64,000 bases of DNA, taken from contig JAILKH010000146.1 in NCBI GenBank assembly GCA_024693925.1, positions 1-64,000 of the forward strand, in the 5' to 3' direction. The position numbers and the translations under genes are program-made. Below the pieces are notes generated by a model. The model made no database searches, had not been told where the DNA came from, and saw only the letters and a list, made by a program, of their open reading frames with translations. Shown here one piece after another: positions 17,313-25,888 of the stretch. Every line of letters starts with the position of its first letter. Positions within the stretch are counted from its first letter, which is position 1. The DNA is from Lachnospiraceae bacterium. GTDB lineage: Bacteria; Bacillota; Clostridia; Lachnospirales; Lachnospiraceae.

Positions 17313-18231
17313 GAGTTTTGAAGAAGAATACAAAAAATATGCAAATACCCATGTTCCCGATCTTTTTGACAGGATTGAGGCAGGTATAGACCGGCTGGAG
17401 GCTCAGGAATCAGTACAAACTTTTGAAACCGAAAAAATCAGTAAGGGTCCCTCCAAAAAGAGGATATTTGATTTTTCCGGAAAGTATATGGGTATAATAG
17501 CGGCGGCAGCATGCGGGGTTTTGGCTGTTTCCGTGTATGGGTTAACAAAAAATGCACAGAAAATGGGCAGCGAAAGCGCTTCAAATGCTTCTGAGAGTAT
17601 GTATGAAGCGGAAACAGAGGTAGCAGCGGAAGCTTCCGAGGATATGTATGAGCCGGCGCAGAAGGCAGCGGAAGCTTCCGAAGATATGTATGAGCCTGTG
17701 CAGGAGGCAGCAGAAGCTACCGAAGCTATGTATGGTGCAGCAGCAGAAGCTACCGAAGATGTGTATGATGCTGCAACTGAAGCTGCCGAAGGTATGTATG
17801 AGCCTGCGCAGGAGGCAGCAGATACTTCCGAAGGTATGTATGATGCAGCAAAGGAGGTACCGGAGGAGGCGGCAGATGCTTCCAAAGAGATGTATGAAGT
17901 GTCCGGGGAGGCAGCATCGAATAGTTTTACAAATACGTATAAGCAGGAAGCGGTATCGGAAGATGAAGAAAATGCAGCAGGGGAATTGACTGTAATATGC
18001 AGGATAATATCGCTTGAGGAAAAGAATAGTAAATGCACTCTTGAGGTTGAAGATATTATGGAAGAAGGAGCTGGTACAGAGTCTGTTATAACAGTGCGGA
18101 TCCCTAAGGACAAGGCAGAGAAGATAAGGCAGTTTTATGTGCAGAAAAAGGATGGAGCTTTGTATGAGGTTATTCTTGATAAAACAGGGGGTAAGGAAAA
18201 TTATACACTTGTAGATATTAATCCGAGATAA
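17305..18231 (+). CDS. Probable anti-sigma factor, single-pass membrane protein with repeats
   Basis: 308-residue protein coupled to the ECF sigma gene by an ATGAGTAA overlap; AAGGAGG lies 7 bases before the ATG at 17305, which is preferred to a TTG at 17299. The cytoplasmic part (1-55) is charged and could hold the sigma. One membrane segment follows (GIIAAAACGVLAVSVYG). The outer part has about eight imperfect copies of a 11-14 residue unit of the type AAEASEDMYEPAQ (residues about 90-205), then a compact C-terminal domain (LTVICRIISLEE to the end). No zinc-binding anti-sigma motif (HxxxCxxC) is present, so the assignment rests on position and topology. Confidence 0.65.
   Translation: MSKSFEEEYKKYANTHVPDLFDRIEAGIDRLEAQESVQTFETEKISKGPSKKRIFDFSGKYMGIIAAAACGVLAVSVYGLTKNAQKMGSESASNASESMYEAETEVAAEASEDMYEPAQKAAEASEDMYEPVQEAAEATEAMYGAAAEATEDVYDAATEAAEGMYEPAQEAADTSEGMYDAAKEVPEEAADASKEMYEVSGEAASNSFTNTYKQEAVSEDEENAAGELTVICRIISLEEKNSKCTLEVEDIMEEGAGTESVITVRIPKDKAEKIRQFYVQKKDGALYEVILDKTGGKENYTLVDINPR
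17566..17925 (+). repeat. Tandem imperfect repeat encoding [AAEASE-x-MYE-x-A] units
   Basis: About eight in-frame DNA repeats of 33-42 bases, recognisable by GCAGCGGAAGCTTCCGAGG-like starts and ATGTATGA centres. Copies vary in length and drift, but the Met-Tyr pair is nearly constant. They lie wholly inside the anti-sigma candidate and encode its extracytoplasmic helical stalk. Confidence 0.75.
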
Positions 18232-18263
18232 GTCTGTAAAATTTGTTCTGATATAAATATTTA

Positions 18264-18292
18264 TTGAGATTGACCGATAAATAAATTATACT
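18264..18292 (+). promoter_or_regulatory. Candidate promoter of the secreted amidase
   Basis: TTGAGA (18264-18269) and TATACT (18287-18292) are 17 bases apart, about 48 bases before the ATG at 18340. It lies in the 108-base gap after the anti-sigma gene, which suggests that the amidase is transcribed separately. Confidence 0.5.
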
Positions 18293-18339
18293 GTTTGTAA
18301 GAGATCTTTAAGAAAAAATACACTTTCTGTGAGGTTGGA

Positions 18340-19689
18340 ATGAATAAAAAGGTCATTGGTTTTATATTGACAATATCAATGCTGGCATCGGGTATAAGGT
18401 TTAGTTTACATGCGGATGAACTTGATATAATGCTTATTGATGAACCTGATATTACCGTGGATAATGAGATATTGTCACCCGAGCCGGCAGATACTTTGGC
18501 AGCGGAGCCTCAGAGGGTCCTTGATGGTGACGGTACGGGTGCGGAAATCCTGGGATCAGGCTCCGCCGGGGATATTGTACTTAATACCTCTGAAGAGATG
18601 GATGAGATATTGCAGATTGAAGATCTTGCGAATGTTGTAGCTGATGAGCCTGATAATGTTGTTGATACGGAAGAAGATGATTATTTTGAGACTGATACAG
18701 AATATATATATGATGATAAGCCCTTTGATGCATCTTATATAACCGGCGAGGGAGTCGAACGGATCAGGAAAGTGATAGTTGCCTACGCCGAGTCGTTGGG
18801 AGGTGTATTCAGGAGCCCATACTATAAAGGAGGTCAGGCGGTAAGTATTCAGTGTTGTGCATATGTAAATCAGGTATGGAAGCATGTGTTCGGCAAGGAT
18901 ATTTATGATACCGGAGTGATGACTACTGGTTCTCATGAAGGTGAAACAATATATAATTTTTTGGAACGAACAGGTGCAAGAGCCGGTGACATTCTGTATG
19001 TAAGATATTGGAAGGTTAAGAAGAATGACTGGTCATCGCATTTTATGATCCTTCTTGATTATGATAAAACCGGTGTTTATGTTACTGATGGTTACGAGAC
19101 TGATGATGGTAAGTTTGTGGTATGGAGAATTGATAAGAAGGCAGTTTATGATCGTTCAAATTTCTTTAAGAAAACCGGGAGTGATACAGATAAACCAAAC
19201 AGCAGGCATTGGACCGGGAAAAACGGAAGTTTTTTCAAGCTTTACCGTATGAGGCAGGAAGAATGGTGCATGGTCGCCAATTCCGAATATGATGAGTATG
19301 CCCCGGATCCTATGGTAAAATCATTATTTACAAAAATTAATCCATCTGAAGGCACATATACCGTAAATGCCATTATTTACTCCGGTAACGGTCTTGACCG
19401 GGTTCAGTTCCCGGTATGGACGGTAGCCAAGGGGCAGGATGACCTTATGGCAGATTATGAAACTGATGAAGCAGCTTCGGGTAAGATCGAAGAGTTGGGG
19501 GACAATAATTATAAAGTCACTTATACGGTGAATATTGCGGATCATAATAATGAATGCGGGTACTATATGAGTGAGATGTATATGTATGATAATATGGGGG
19601 TTCTAATGACTCATCCTTGTGATGTGGTAAATATGGATGGATCGGCCGGCAGTGTATGTATTGATTTTATGCCCTGGGGGCTTGAGTAA
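18340..19689 (+). CDS. Secreted cysteine amidase/peptidase with GBS Bsp-like repeat
   Basis: Exported 449-residue protein. A signal peptide (first 25 residues, ending near LHADE) leads into an acidic linker to about residue 130. A papain-like NlpC/P60 or CHAP-type domain follows: GGQAVSIQCCAYVNQVW carries the likely nucleophile Cys, GDILYVRYW is the usual segment between, and SSHFMILLDYD the likely His. The C-terminal 130 residues (VKSLFTKINPSEGTYTV to DVVNMDG) look like a GBS Bsp-like repeat, common in cell-wall hydrolases of Firmicutes. The likely role is cutting peptidoglycan peptide bonds. GAGG stands before the ATG. The exact amidase subfamily is not certain. Confidence 0.7.
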   Translation: MNKKVIGFILTISMLASGIRFSLHADELDIMLIDEPDITVDNEILSPEPADTLAAEPQRVLDGDGTGAEILGSGSAGDIVLNTSEEMDEILQIEDLANVVADEPDNVVDTEEDDYFETDTEYIYDDKPFDASYITGEGVERIRKVIVAYAESLGGVFRSPYYKGGQAVSIQCCAYVNQVWKHVFGKDIYDTGVMTTGSHEGETIYNFLERTGARAGDILYVRYWKVKKNDWSSHFMILLDYDKTGVYVTDGYETDDGKFVVWRIDKKAVYDRSNFFKKTGSDTDKPNSRHWTGKNGSFFKLYRMRQEEWCMVANSEYDEYAPDPMVKSLFTKINPSEGTYTVNAIIYSGNGLDRVQFPVWTVAKGQDDLMADYETDEAASGKIEELGDNNYKVTYTVNIADHNNECGYYMSEMYMYDNMGVLMTHPCDVVNMDGSAGSVCIDFMPWGLE

Positions 19690-19740
19690 ATACAGACTGC
19701 CGGGAAAGGTAATATTTCTGCAAGATAAACGGTGAAAGGT

Positions 19741-20133
19741 ATGGAAAAAGATATTGATGACGGGCTTCTTGGATTTGCAGAGGCTCTGTGCAGATTCGGT
19801 GGTAAGGATAAAGGGTTTTATGAGGAATTTATCAGGCGGTTAAAGGATTCAAAAGCGCTTTATAAGGAGTTTGAATATTATTATAAGCATCAGGATTTTC
19901 TGTGTGAAATGAATATTGGAGGGATTACGGTCACCGATATTCTGGTTTGGCAGGTTGATAAGTTCAAAGCAGGGATAGATGAGGGCAGGTTTGAGCTTAA
20001 ATATAATGGGGATGCAATGCTTTTGGAGGCGTTTAATACCATGTATGAGGTTGAAAAAAAACCGGACAGGTTTCTTGAAAATTTCAGGACAGTGACGGGC
20101 AGTGATTACGAAGGGAAATTTAAAGACTATTGA
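19741..20133 (+). CDS. Small protein of unknown function, paralogue of the gene at 37406
   Basis: Soluble 130-residue protein, predicted all-helical, acidic at the N-terminus. It is clearly related to the product at 37406-37789: both share a LCxxxGKDxxF start, an LYxExxYYxxHxxFLxEM centre, a VWQxDx motif and an LxAFxxM end. No known domain was recognised. The frame opens at a GTG (19732); neither start has a good ribosome binding site, and the ATG at 19741 is chosen because it matches the paralogue. The Mrp-type operon begins about 80 bases downstream. Confidence 0.65.
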   Translation: MEKDIDDGLLGFAEALCRFGGKDKGFYEEFIRRLKDSKALYKEFEYYYKHQDFLCEMNIGGITVTDILVWQVDKFKAGIDEGRFELKYNGDAMLLEAFNTMYEVEKKPDRFLENFRTVTGSDYEGKFKDY

Positions 20134-20213
20134 TAAGGTATATTTAGTGTCCAAAGTTCTTGCGTGCTACAATATTTTGTGCTAATATGTGTTGATGTAA
20201 ACGGGGTGTGAGC

Positions 20214-20690
20214 ATGTTAGCAGCATTATTTATTTTATGGACAATTTTTAATGGGAGATTAACGTTTGAGACTACTGTTATAGGATTGGCAGTATCAGCG
20301 GTAATCTTTCTTTTTATGTGTAAATTTATGGATTATAGTGTTAAAAAGGAAAAAATATTATATATTCTTGTTCCATGGATGATAAAATATTTTTTTATAT
20401 TATTGACTGAAATAGTCAAGGCAAATTTTGCCACATCGCGTCTGATCCTTGATCCAAAGATTGAAGTTGAACCCAGAATAGTTACCTTTAAGACCGATCT
20501 TCATTACGGATTTCTTAAGACGGTTCTGGCTAATTCCATTACATTGACGCCGGGAACAATAACGATAAATGTAGAGGATAATGAATATACGATACATTGT
20601 CTTGACATGGAACTGGCAACGGATATAGGTGACTCCGTATTTGTAAAAGAACTTATGAAGGCGCAGGAAAGGATGGACAGGGTAAGATGA
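20214..20690 (+). CDS. mrpE: Mrp/Mbh-type antiporter subunit E
   Basis: First gene of a ten-gene membrane-complex operon. The 158-residue protein has two or three N-terminal membrane helices (LAALFILWTIFNG, VIGLAVSAVIFLFM, ILYILVPWMIKYFFILL) and a cytosolic domain with the MnhE-typical LANSITLTPGTITINVEDN. It is counterpart of MbhA in archaeal hydrogenases. The longest frame opens at GTG 20208, one base after GGGG; the ATG at 20214 has a 7-base spacer. It overlaps mrpF by four bases (ATGA). Confidence 0.9.
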   Translation: MLAALFILWTIFNGRLTFETTVIGLAVSAVIFLFMCKFMDYSVKKEKILYILVPWMIKYFFILLTEIVKANFATSRLILDPKIEVEPRIVTFKTDLHYGFLKTVLANSITLTPGTITINVEDNEYTIHCLDMELATDIGDSVFVKELMKAQERMDRVR

Positions 20691-21010
20691 GCGGTATTGA
20701 ATCACTTAAAGAGAGTTTTCTTACGATCATAATGTTTATATATGCGGTACTGCTGGTTATGGCTCTGATCCGTGCCGTTCTGGGTCCCAGGATAGCTGAC
20801 AGATTAATGGCTATAAATATGATCGGAACATTGGGGATCATTCTGATGGCAACGGTAGCGGTTAAGTTAAATGAAGATTATTTGCTGGATATAAGTATTA
20901 TATATGCTATGATAAGCTTTATTTCGGTGGTCATTCTGACAAAAGTATATATGGGAGTTCATAAAGAGAATGAACTGAAAAAACATAAATATGAAACGGA
21001 AAAAAAATGA
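20687..21010 (+). CDS. mrpF: Mrp/Mbh-type antiporter subunit F
   Basis: Small 107-residue membrane protein with three helices, matching MnhF/MrpF (MbhB): helix 1 IIMFIYAVLLVMALI followed by RAVLGPRIADRLMAINMIGT, the family signature, then two more helices ending in ISFISVVILTKVYM. Its start overlaps the mrpE stop as ATGA. The tail after the third helix is charged. Confidence 0.9.
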   Translation: MSGIESLKESFLTIIMFIYAVLLVMALIRAVLGPRIADRLMAINMIGTLGIILMATVAVKLNEDYLLDISIIYAMISFISVVILTKVYMGVHKENELKKHKYETEKK

Positions 21011-21058
21011 GAAAGAAAAAGAGCTTTAAGTTTTTTGTGTGTAACGGGAGAACTGTAT

Positions 21059-21376
21059 ATGGAATGGATTAAGTTTATCATGGCTGTAATATGCATGGTA
21101 TTTGCGGCGGTGATGGAGATTATAGCGATATATGGGGTTTATAAATTTAAATTTGTGATGAATCGTATGCATGCGGCCGCCATCGGTGATACTTTGGCAT
21201 TGTTTTTGGGAGCTTTGGGACTAATGCTTTTAAGGAGCAGTAAATGGTTTTCCTATAAAATTATCATAGTTGTGATCTTTTTATGGATGACGTCATCTAT
21301 ATCCAGCCATGTTATTATGAGAATGGAATATAATATTGATACAAAGAAGGTAGAAGAGGAGACCGGTGGAAAATGA
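21059..21376 (+). CDS. mrpG: Mrp/Mbh-type antiporter subunit G
   Basis: 105-residue protein with three membrane helices and the MnhG signature KFKFVMNRMHAAAIGDTLA, counterpart of MbhC. The frame opens at a TTG (21035), but GGGAG at 21046-21050 with an 8-base spacer points to the ATG at 21059. Its stop overlaps the next start (ATGA). Confidence 0.9.
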   Translation: MEWIKFIMAVICMVFAAVMEIIAIYGVYKFKFVMNRMHAAAIGDTLALFLGALGLMLLRSSKWFSYKIIIVVIFLWMTSSISSHVIMRMEYNIDTKKVEEETGGK

Positions 21377-21642
21377 CAGTATTTATTTATATGCTGCTTG
21401 GATTTTTGATAGTCTGTGCGGTGGCAACCTGCTTACATAAAACACTGTTGACATCTATTATAATCTTTATGGCCTATAGTACGGTTATGAGTATAATATG
21501 GGCCATTCTTGAGGCCCCGGATCTTGCTATTACCGAAGCCGCAGTCGGAGCGGGGGTGACATCAATATTGTTTTTTATAACTCTTAAGAAAATCAGGGCA
21601 GTAGAAGTTACGGAGCAGGAAGATGAGCAAAAAAAGAAGTGA
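21373..21642 (+). CDS. MbhD-like membrane subunit (DUF4040)
   Basis: 89-residue protein with three helices and the DUF4040/MbhD signature AILEAPDLAITEAAVGAGVTSILFF. In classical Mrp this segment is the C-terminal part of MrpA; in Mbh/Mbs-type complexes it is a separate subunit, as here. It overlaps mrpG by four bases and the next gene by 20 bases. Confidence 0.88.
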   Translation: MTVFIYMLLGFLIVCAVATCLHKTLLTSIIIFMAYSTVMSIIWAILEAPDLAITEAAVGAGVTSILFFITLKKIRAVEVTEQEDEQKKK

Positions 21643-22591
21643 TTATAAAACGACTTTTTACAGCAGAATAGAGAATTATGTTAATGGCAAAGATGAATTT
21701 CTGTTTCATAAAGAGGTTAAGGATGATACGGTGCATGAACTTGAGTCCCTGGAAGCGGAGTTGACGGAGGCTGCCGATCTGTTGGAAAAGAGGGAAGAAC
21801 AGCAAAGAATTCAGGATAATTCCGAACCGCATGATTTTTTGAAACGTTTTCACAGGCTTTACGGAATCATTGCCACTCTTGTTTGCGCCACCCTGATGGT
21901 TTTGTTATTAATAACGGTATCATGGCTGCCCCGTTTTGGGGAGGCGGCAAATCCGGCAAATAATGTCGTAACAAAACGATATATCGAAAAGGGAGAGGAA
22001 GAAACGGGAGCGGTAAATATAGTTACCGGACTTATTTTAAATTATCGTGGATTTGATACAATGGGGGAGACTCATGTATTGTTTGTTGCGGCCAGTTGTG
22101 TGATGATCCTTCTGTTGATCGCGGAGGGTGAAGAAAAGAAATCGAGTTATGCCTTTGACCGTTATCTCGAACCCAAAAATGATATTATTATCCAAAAAAC
22201 CGCAAATTTTCTCGTGCCCGCGGTGTTCATCTTCGGAATTTATGTTATTTTGAACGGACATCTTTCCCCCGGAGGAGGATTTTCCGGAGGTTCAATAATC
22301 GGTGCGGGACTTATTATGTATGTATCGGCTTTTGGATTTAAGAAAACGGAAAGATTCTTTAATGAGCGTATATATAAGATAGCTAAGGTCAGTGCACTTT
22401 GTTTTTATATTTGCTGTTTAAGTTATTATTTCTATATGGGTGCCCATGGGTATGATAATCATATACCTCTCGGGACTCCGGGAAATATTATCAGCAGTGG
22501 TCTTATATTATTTATAAATATATTTGTCGGCACGGAGGTCGCCTGTACCATGTATGCATTTTATGCATTGTTTAGGAAGGGGGGATTATAA
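21623..22591 (+). CDS. mrpB: Fused MbhE-MrpB membrane subunit
   Basis: 322-residue protein that joins two subunits. Residues 1-85 are an unusual charged, cytosolic N-terminal extension with coiled-coil character (LESLEAELTEAADLLEKREEQQ). A helix near 86-105 and the segment VSWLPRFGEAANPANN to YRGFDTMGETHVLF match MbhE, which equals the end of MrpA. The C-terminal half is MnhB/MrpB (MbhF), with ILNGHLSPGGGFSGGSIIG and four helices. A separate mrpB gene is therefore not needed. It overlaps the previous gene by 20 bases and its stop shares a base with mrpC. Confidence 0.87.
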   Translation: MSKKRSDYKTTFYSRIENYVNGKDEFLFHKEVKDDTVHELESLEAELTEAADLLEKREEQQRIQDNSEPHDFLKRFHRLYGIIATLVCATLMVLLLITVSWLPRFGEAANPANNVVTKRYIEKGEEETGAVNIVTGLILNYRGFDTMGETHVLFVAASCVMILLLIAEGEEKKSSYAFDRYLEPKNDIIIQKTANFLVPAVFIFGIYVILNGHLSPGGGFSGGSIIGAGLIMYVSAFGFKKTERFFNERIYKIAKVSALCFYICCLSYYFYMGAHGYDNHIPLGTPGNIISSGLILFINIFVGTEVACTMYAFYALFRKGGL

Positions 22592-23079
22592 TGATAGGCC
22601 CCAATCTTTTTTACAATACTTTTTCCGTGGCGTCGGTCATACTTTTTTCTGTTGGATTTACCACGCTTATGCTGCATCGTAATATGATCAAGAAGATAAT
22701 AGGATTTAATATAATGGACACGGCGGTTTATTTGTTTCTGGCGAGTAAGGGATATATAACCGGAAGAAAAGCTCCCATTATAGTAGATGGCGTAAAAAAC
22801 GTTGATGCATATATTAATCCCATTCCTGCGGGACTGGTACTTACGGGTATTGTTGTTTCGGTGTCGGTAACGGCTTTAATGCTTTCAATAACCATAAGAT
22901 TGTATGAACGATATCATACACTTGACATTGATGATATATCTCTTAAAGCAAGACGGGATGAGCGTGGAAACAACAAATACAGAAAGATAAATTCAAACAA
23001 GGCTTCCGGGACTTCCGGTTTTAATGAAATGCTGAAAAAAGGTACACCGATGAAAGAGGATAAGGGGGAGCATAAATGA
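22591..23079 (+). CDS. mrpC: Mrp/Mbh-type antiporter subunit C
   Basis: 162-residue NuoK-like protein with three helices, matching MnhC/MrpC (MbhG). Key features are LHRNMIKKIIGFNIMDTAVYLF and NPIPAGLVLTGIVVSVSVTALMLS, shown here in part: the NPIPAGLVLTGIVV stretch is the family signature. The C-terminal 45 residues are a charged cytosolic tail. GGGGGA precedes the ATG, which shares its A with the mrpB stop. The stop overlaps mrpD (ATGA). Confidence 0.9.
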   Translation: MIGPNLFYNTFSVASVILFSVGFTTLMLHRNMIKKIIGFNIMDTAVYLFLASKGYITGRKAPIIVDGVKNVDAYINPIPAGLVLTGIVVSVSVTALMLSITIRLYERYHTLDIDDISLKARRDERGNNKYRKINSNKASGTSGFNEMLKKGTPMKEDKGEHK

Positions 23080-24569
23080 GCATTATTGAAAATTTCGTCC
23101 CCTTTTCCGTAATTATATGTCTTGCAGGCGGTGTTATCTGTTCGGCGGTAAAAGGAGAAACTGCCAGGAGGTTATCCGTAACGATCATCTCATTGGTTGT
23201 GATCATGAATGCATTTGTACTTGGATATACCCTAAAGCTTGGCCATGAATTTGTATATGTTATGGGGAAATTTCCCGCCCCTTGGGGGAATGAATTAAGA
23301 GCAGGCTGTCTTGAGGGACTTATTGCAATGTTTTTCTCGATCATTATGCTCCTTTCCGTGATAGGAGGAATAAGGGGGCAGAATGACGATATTGCAAAGG
23401 ACAGACTGAATCTGTATTTTGTAATGATAAATCTGATGCTGAGTTCACTTATGGCTTTGGTATATACCAATGACCTGTTTACTGCTTACGTATTTGTGGA
23501 AATCAATACTATGGCGGCCTGCGCCCTTATTATGATAAGAAACAACGGACATACACTGGTTGCAGCAACCAAGTATATGATAATGAGTACACTTGGTTCC
23601 GGTCTTTTGCTTATAGGGATCAGTATGCTTTATTCCATAACCGGTCAGCTGCTTATGCCTGATATAAAAAAAGCGGTGGAGGCACTTTCGGCCGGTGAAA
23701 ACTATGCTATTCCTCTTACGGTTGTTATAGGTCTTCTCGGTGTTTCCCTTGCCATAAAAAGTGCACTTTTTCCTTTTCACAGCTGGCTTCCGGAGGCCTA
23801 TGGTTTTTCCACGGCTTCTTCTGCGGCGATTTTATCTTCATTGGTCAGCAAAGGATATATTTTTTTGCTGATCAAGATATTTTATCGTGTTATAGGACTG
23901 AATGTAATGGTGGGGCATAAGATAACAAACATTCTGTTTGTATTTGGTATTATTGCGATGATAGTCGGTTCCGTTACAGCCATAAGGCAGACGGATGTCA
24001 GACATCTTATTGCTTATTCTTCCATTGCACAGATAGGATATATTTATATGGGAATGGGTTTGGGAAGTACGGCCGGAATGGTAGCGGCAATATTTCATAT
24101 AATGTCTCATTCGGCTACAAAATCAATGCTCTTTATTGCACAAAGAGGTCTTGTTGAAGTGTCTAACGGAAGTAAGGATTTTAGTGATCTGAAAGGCTCG
24201 GGGTACAGAAACAGGCTTGCGGGAATAGCATTTACCGTGGGTGCTTTTTCTATGGTCGGTATTCCGCTTCTGGCCGGTTTTACTTCTAAAGTATATTTTG
24301 CAGAGGCGGCTATAACTGCGGTTAATACAAAAATGTGGATTGCAATGATAACTCTTGCAATAAGCACAATATTAAATGCAATTTATTTTATACGTGCCTC
24401 AATATCGGTATATACTCCGAGAAATATGAATTATAGAGACGTAAATTACAGACCTTCGAATGCTTCCAATATAGCACTTGTTTGTTTTATTGTTTTGAAT
24501 TTCTTTTTGGGAGTTTTGTCCTATCCGATAGCTCATACCATCGAGATCGGGCTTGAGTTTTTTAAATGA
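23076..24569 (+). CDS. mrpD: Mrp/Mbh-type antiporter subunit D (proton/cation-pumping)
   Basis: 497-residue NuoL/M/N-family membrane protein with about 14 helices. It keeps the family's conserved Glu in helix 5 (FVEINTMAACALIM) and Lys in helix 7 (IKSALFPFHSWLPEAYG), and the second conserved Lys region (AILSSLVSKGYIFLL). Closest in type to MrpD/MbhH. It is the first of four large antiporter-like subunits here. Starts in an ATGA overlap with mrpC and ends in one with the next gene. Confidence 0.88.
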   Translation: MSIIENFVPFSVIICLAGGVICSAVKGETARRLSVTIISLVVIMNAFVLGYTLKLGHEFVYVMGKFPAPWGNELRAGCLEGLIAMFFSIIMLLSVIGGIRGQNDDIAKDRLNLYFVMINLMLSSLMALVYTNDLFTAYVFVEINTMAACALIMIRNNGHTLVAATKYMIMSTLGSGLLLIGISMLYSITGQLLMPDIKKAVEALSAGENYAIPLTVVIGLLGVSLAIKSALFPFHSWLPEAYGFSTASSAAILSSLVSKGYIFLLIKIFYRVIGLNVMVGHKITNILFVFGIIAMIVGSVTAIRQTDVRHLIAYSSIAQIGYIYMGMGLGSTAGMVAAIFHIMSHSATKSMLFIAQRGLVEVSNGSKDFSDLKGSGYRNRLAGIAFTVGAFSMVGIPLLAGFTSKVYFAEAAITAVNTKMWIAMITLAISTILNAIYFIRASISVYTPRNMNYRDVNYRPSNASNIALVCFIVLNFFLGVLSYPIAHTIEIGLEFFK

Positions 24570-25888
24570 CAATGAAAGGTATGGATTGGGAAATGTACCT
24601 GATTAAAGATATTCCCATAATGTTCAGGCCGGATGCTTTAGGAATGCTATTTTTTATACTGACGGCACTTATGTGGGTAATGAATCTCATTTTTTCAATT
24701 GAATATATGAATAAAGAAAAACATAAGCTGAGATATTATTGCTTCTATACTTTGTCATTATTGTCCATGACCGGTATATGTATGGCAGGAAATCTGATTA
24801 CCATGTATATGTTTTATGAATTAATGGCAGTCGTAACTCTTCCGCTTGTTTTACATGAACAGAGCAGGGAGGCTATAGAAGCAGGGAAGAAATATATATT
24901 TTATTCTATGGGAGGAGCCTTTATGGGGCTTGCCGGTTTCTTTTTTGCTTATTATTACTGCAATACTCTTGATTTTATCCCCGGTGGCGGATTAAATGTC
25001 AGTAAACTTGCGGGGAATGAAAAAGCAATGTATGTAGTCGTGCTGCTTGTGATAATCGGTTTTGGATCAAAAGCCGGTTTGTTTCCGTTACATGGCTGGC
25101 TGCCGAGTGCCCATCCCGTTGCTCCGTCTCCGGCGTCTGCTTTTTTATCGGGAAACATTACCAAGATGGGGGTGTTTGCTATCGTAAGATACCTTTATTA
25201 CATTGTGGGGGTCGACTTTTTGAGAGGAAGTTTTGTTCATTATATTTTTATAGGGCTGACTATGTTTACGATAATTATGGGTTCTATGATGGCATATAAA
25301 GAACAGAATATGAAAAAACGGCTTGCTTATTCCACGGTTTCCCAGGTCAGTTATGCATTGTTTGGCTTTGCCTTGTTTAACAGGATAGGGTTTACAGGTG
25401 GTATTTTGCATGTGATCTTTCATTCCTTTGCGAAAAATGCATTATTTGAGGTGGCCGGTGCGGTCATACATAATACGGGGCTAAAAAAATGCAGTGATTA
25501 TAAAAATCTGTCAAGAAAAATGCCGGTTAGTATGTGGTGTTTTACATTGGCTTCTTTAACACTTGTAGGTATTCCGCCTACGAGCGCATTTTTAAGTAAG
25601 TGGTATCTTGCCCAGGGGGCATTGGATCTGGAAATCAGGGTGGTTTCCTGGCTGGGACCGGTTTTTCTGATAATCAGTGCTTTGTTGACGGCCGGTTATT
25701 TGCTGAGTATTTCCCTGAAGGCCTTTTTCCCGGGAGATGAATATGATTATCCGAGTGTGGAAAAAAGGAAAATAAGCATATATATGCTTTTGCCCATGCT
25801 TTTGCTTTCGGCGGGAGCTGTAGTAATGGGGATATTTGCGGAACCTATATTAAGAATTGCGAAGCTTATCGCAGGGAGTTTATTGTGA
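24566..25888 (+). CDS. Second NuoM/MrpD-like antiporter subunit
   Basis: 440-residue paralogue of MrpD. It keeps the helix-5 Glu (MFYELMAVVTLPLV) and helix-7 Lys (GSKAGLFPLHGWLPSAHPVAPSPAS). It is shorter than the neighbouring subunits. Paralogous D subunits are known from some Mbs/Mbx-type complexes, where each adds a translocation channel; whether this one pumps Na+ or H+ cannot be told from sequence. Overlaps both neighbours by four bases. Confidence 0.85.
   Translation: MTMKGMDWEMYLIKDIPIMFRPDALGMLFFILTALMWVMNLIFSIEYMNKEKHKLRYYCFYTLSLLSMTGICMAGNLITMYMFYELMAVVTLPLVLHEQSREAIEAGKKYIFYSMGGAFMGLAGFFFAYYYCNTLDFIPGGGLNVSKLAGNEKAMYVVVLLVIIGFGSKAGLFPLHGWLPSAHPVAPSPASAFLSGNITKMGVFAIVRYLYYIVGVDFLRGSFVHYIFIGLTMFTIIMGSMMAYKEQNMKKRLAYSTVSQVSYALFGFALFNRIGFTGGILHVIFHSFAKNALFEVAGAVIHNTGLKKCSDYKNLSRKMPVSMWCFTLASLTLVGIPPTSAFLSKWYLAQGALDLEIRVVSWLGPVFLIISALLTAGYLLSISLKAFFPGDEYDYPSVEKRKISIYMLLPMLLLSAGAVVMGIFAEPILRIAKLIAGSLL

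Noticed and set aside
17566..17925. CRISPR-like array
   Set aside because: Repeats are in-frame, imperfect, without spacers and lie within a coding gene; no cas gene is in the window.
17403..18113. Long open frame on the minus strand rich in Ala/Ser/Tyr
   Set aside because: It is the shadow of the MYE repeats and codon bias of the anti-sigma gene; no ribosome binding site and no protein-like pattern.
20145..20173. Promoter of the antiporter operon
   Set aside because: TACAAT at 20168 has no acceptable -35 at 16-18 bases, so it was not listed as a feature.
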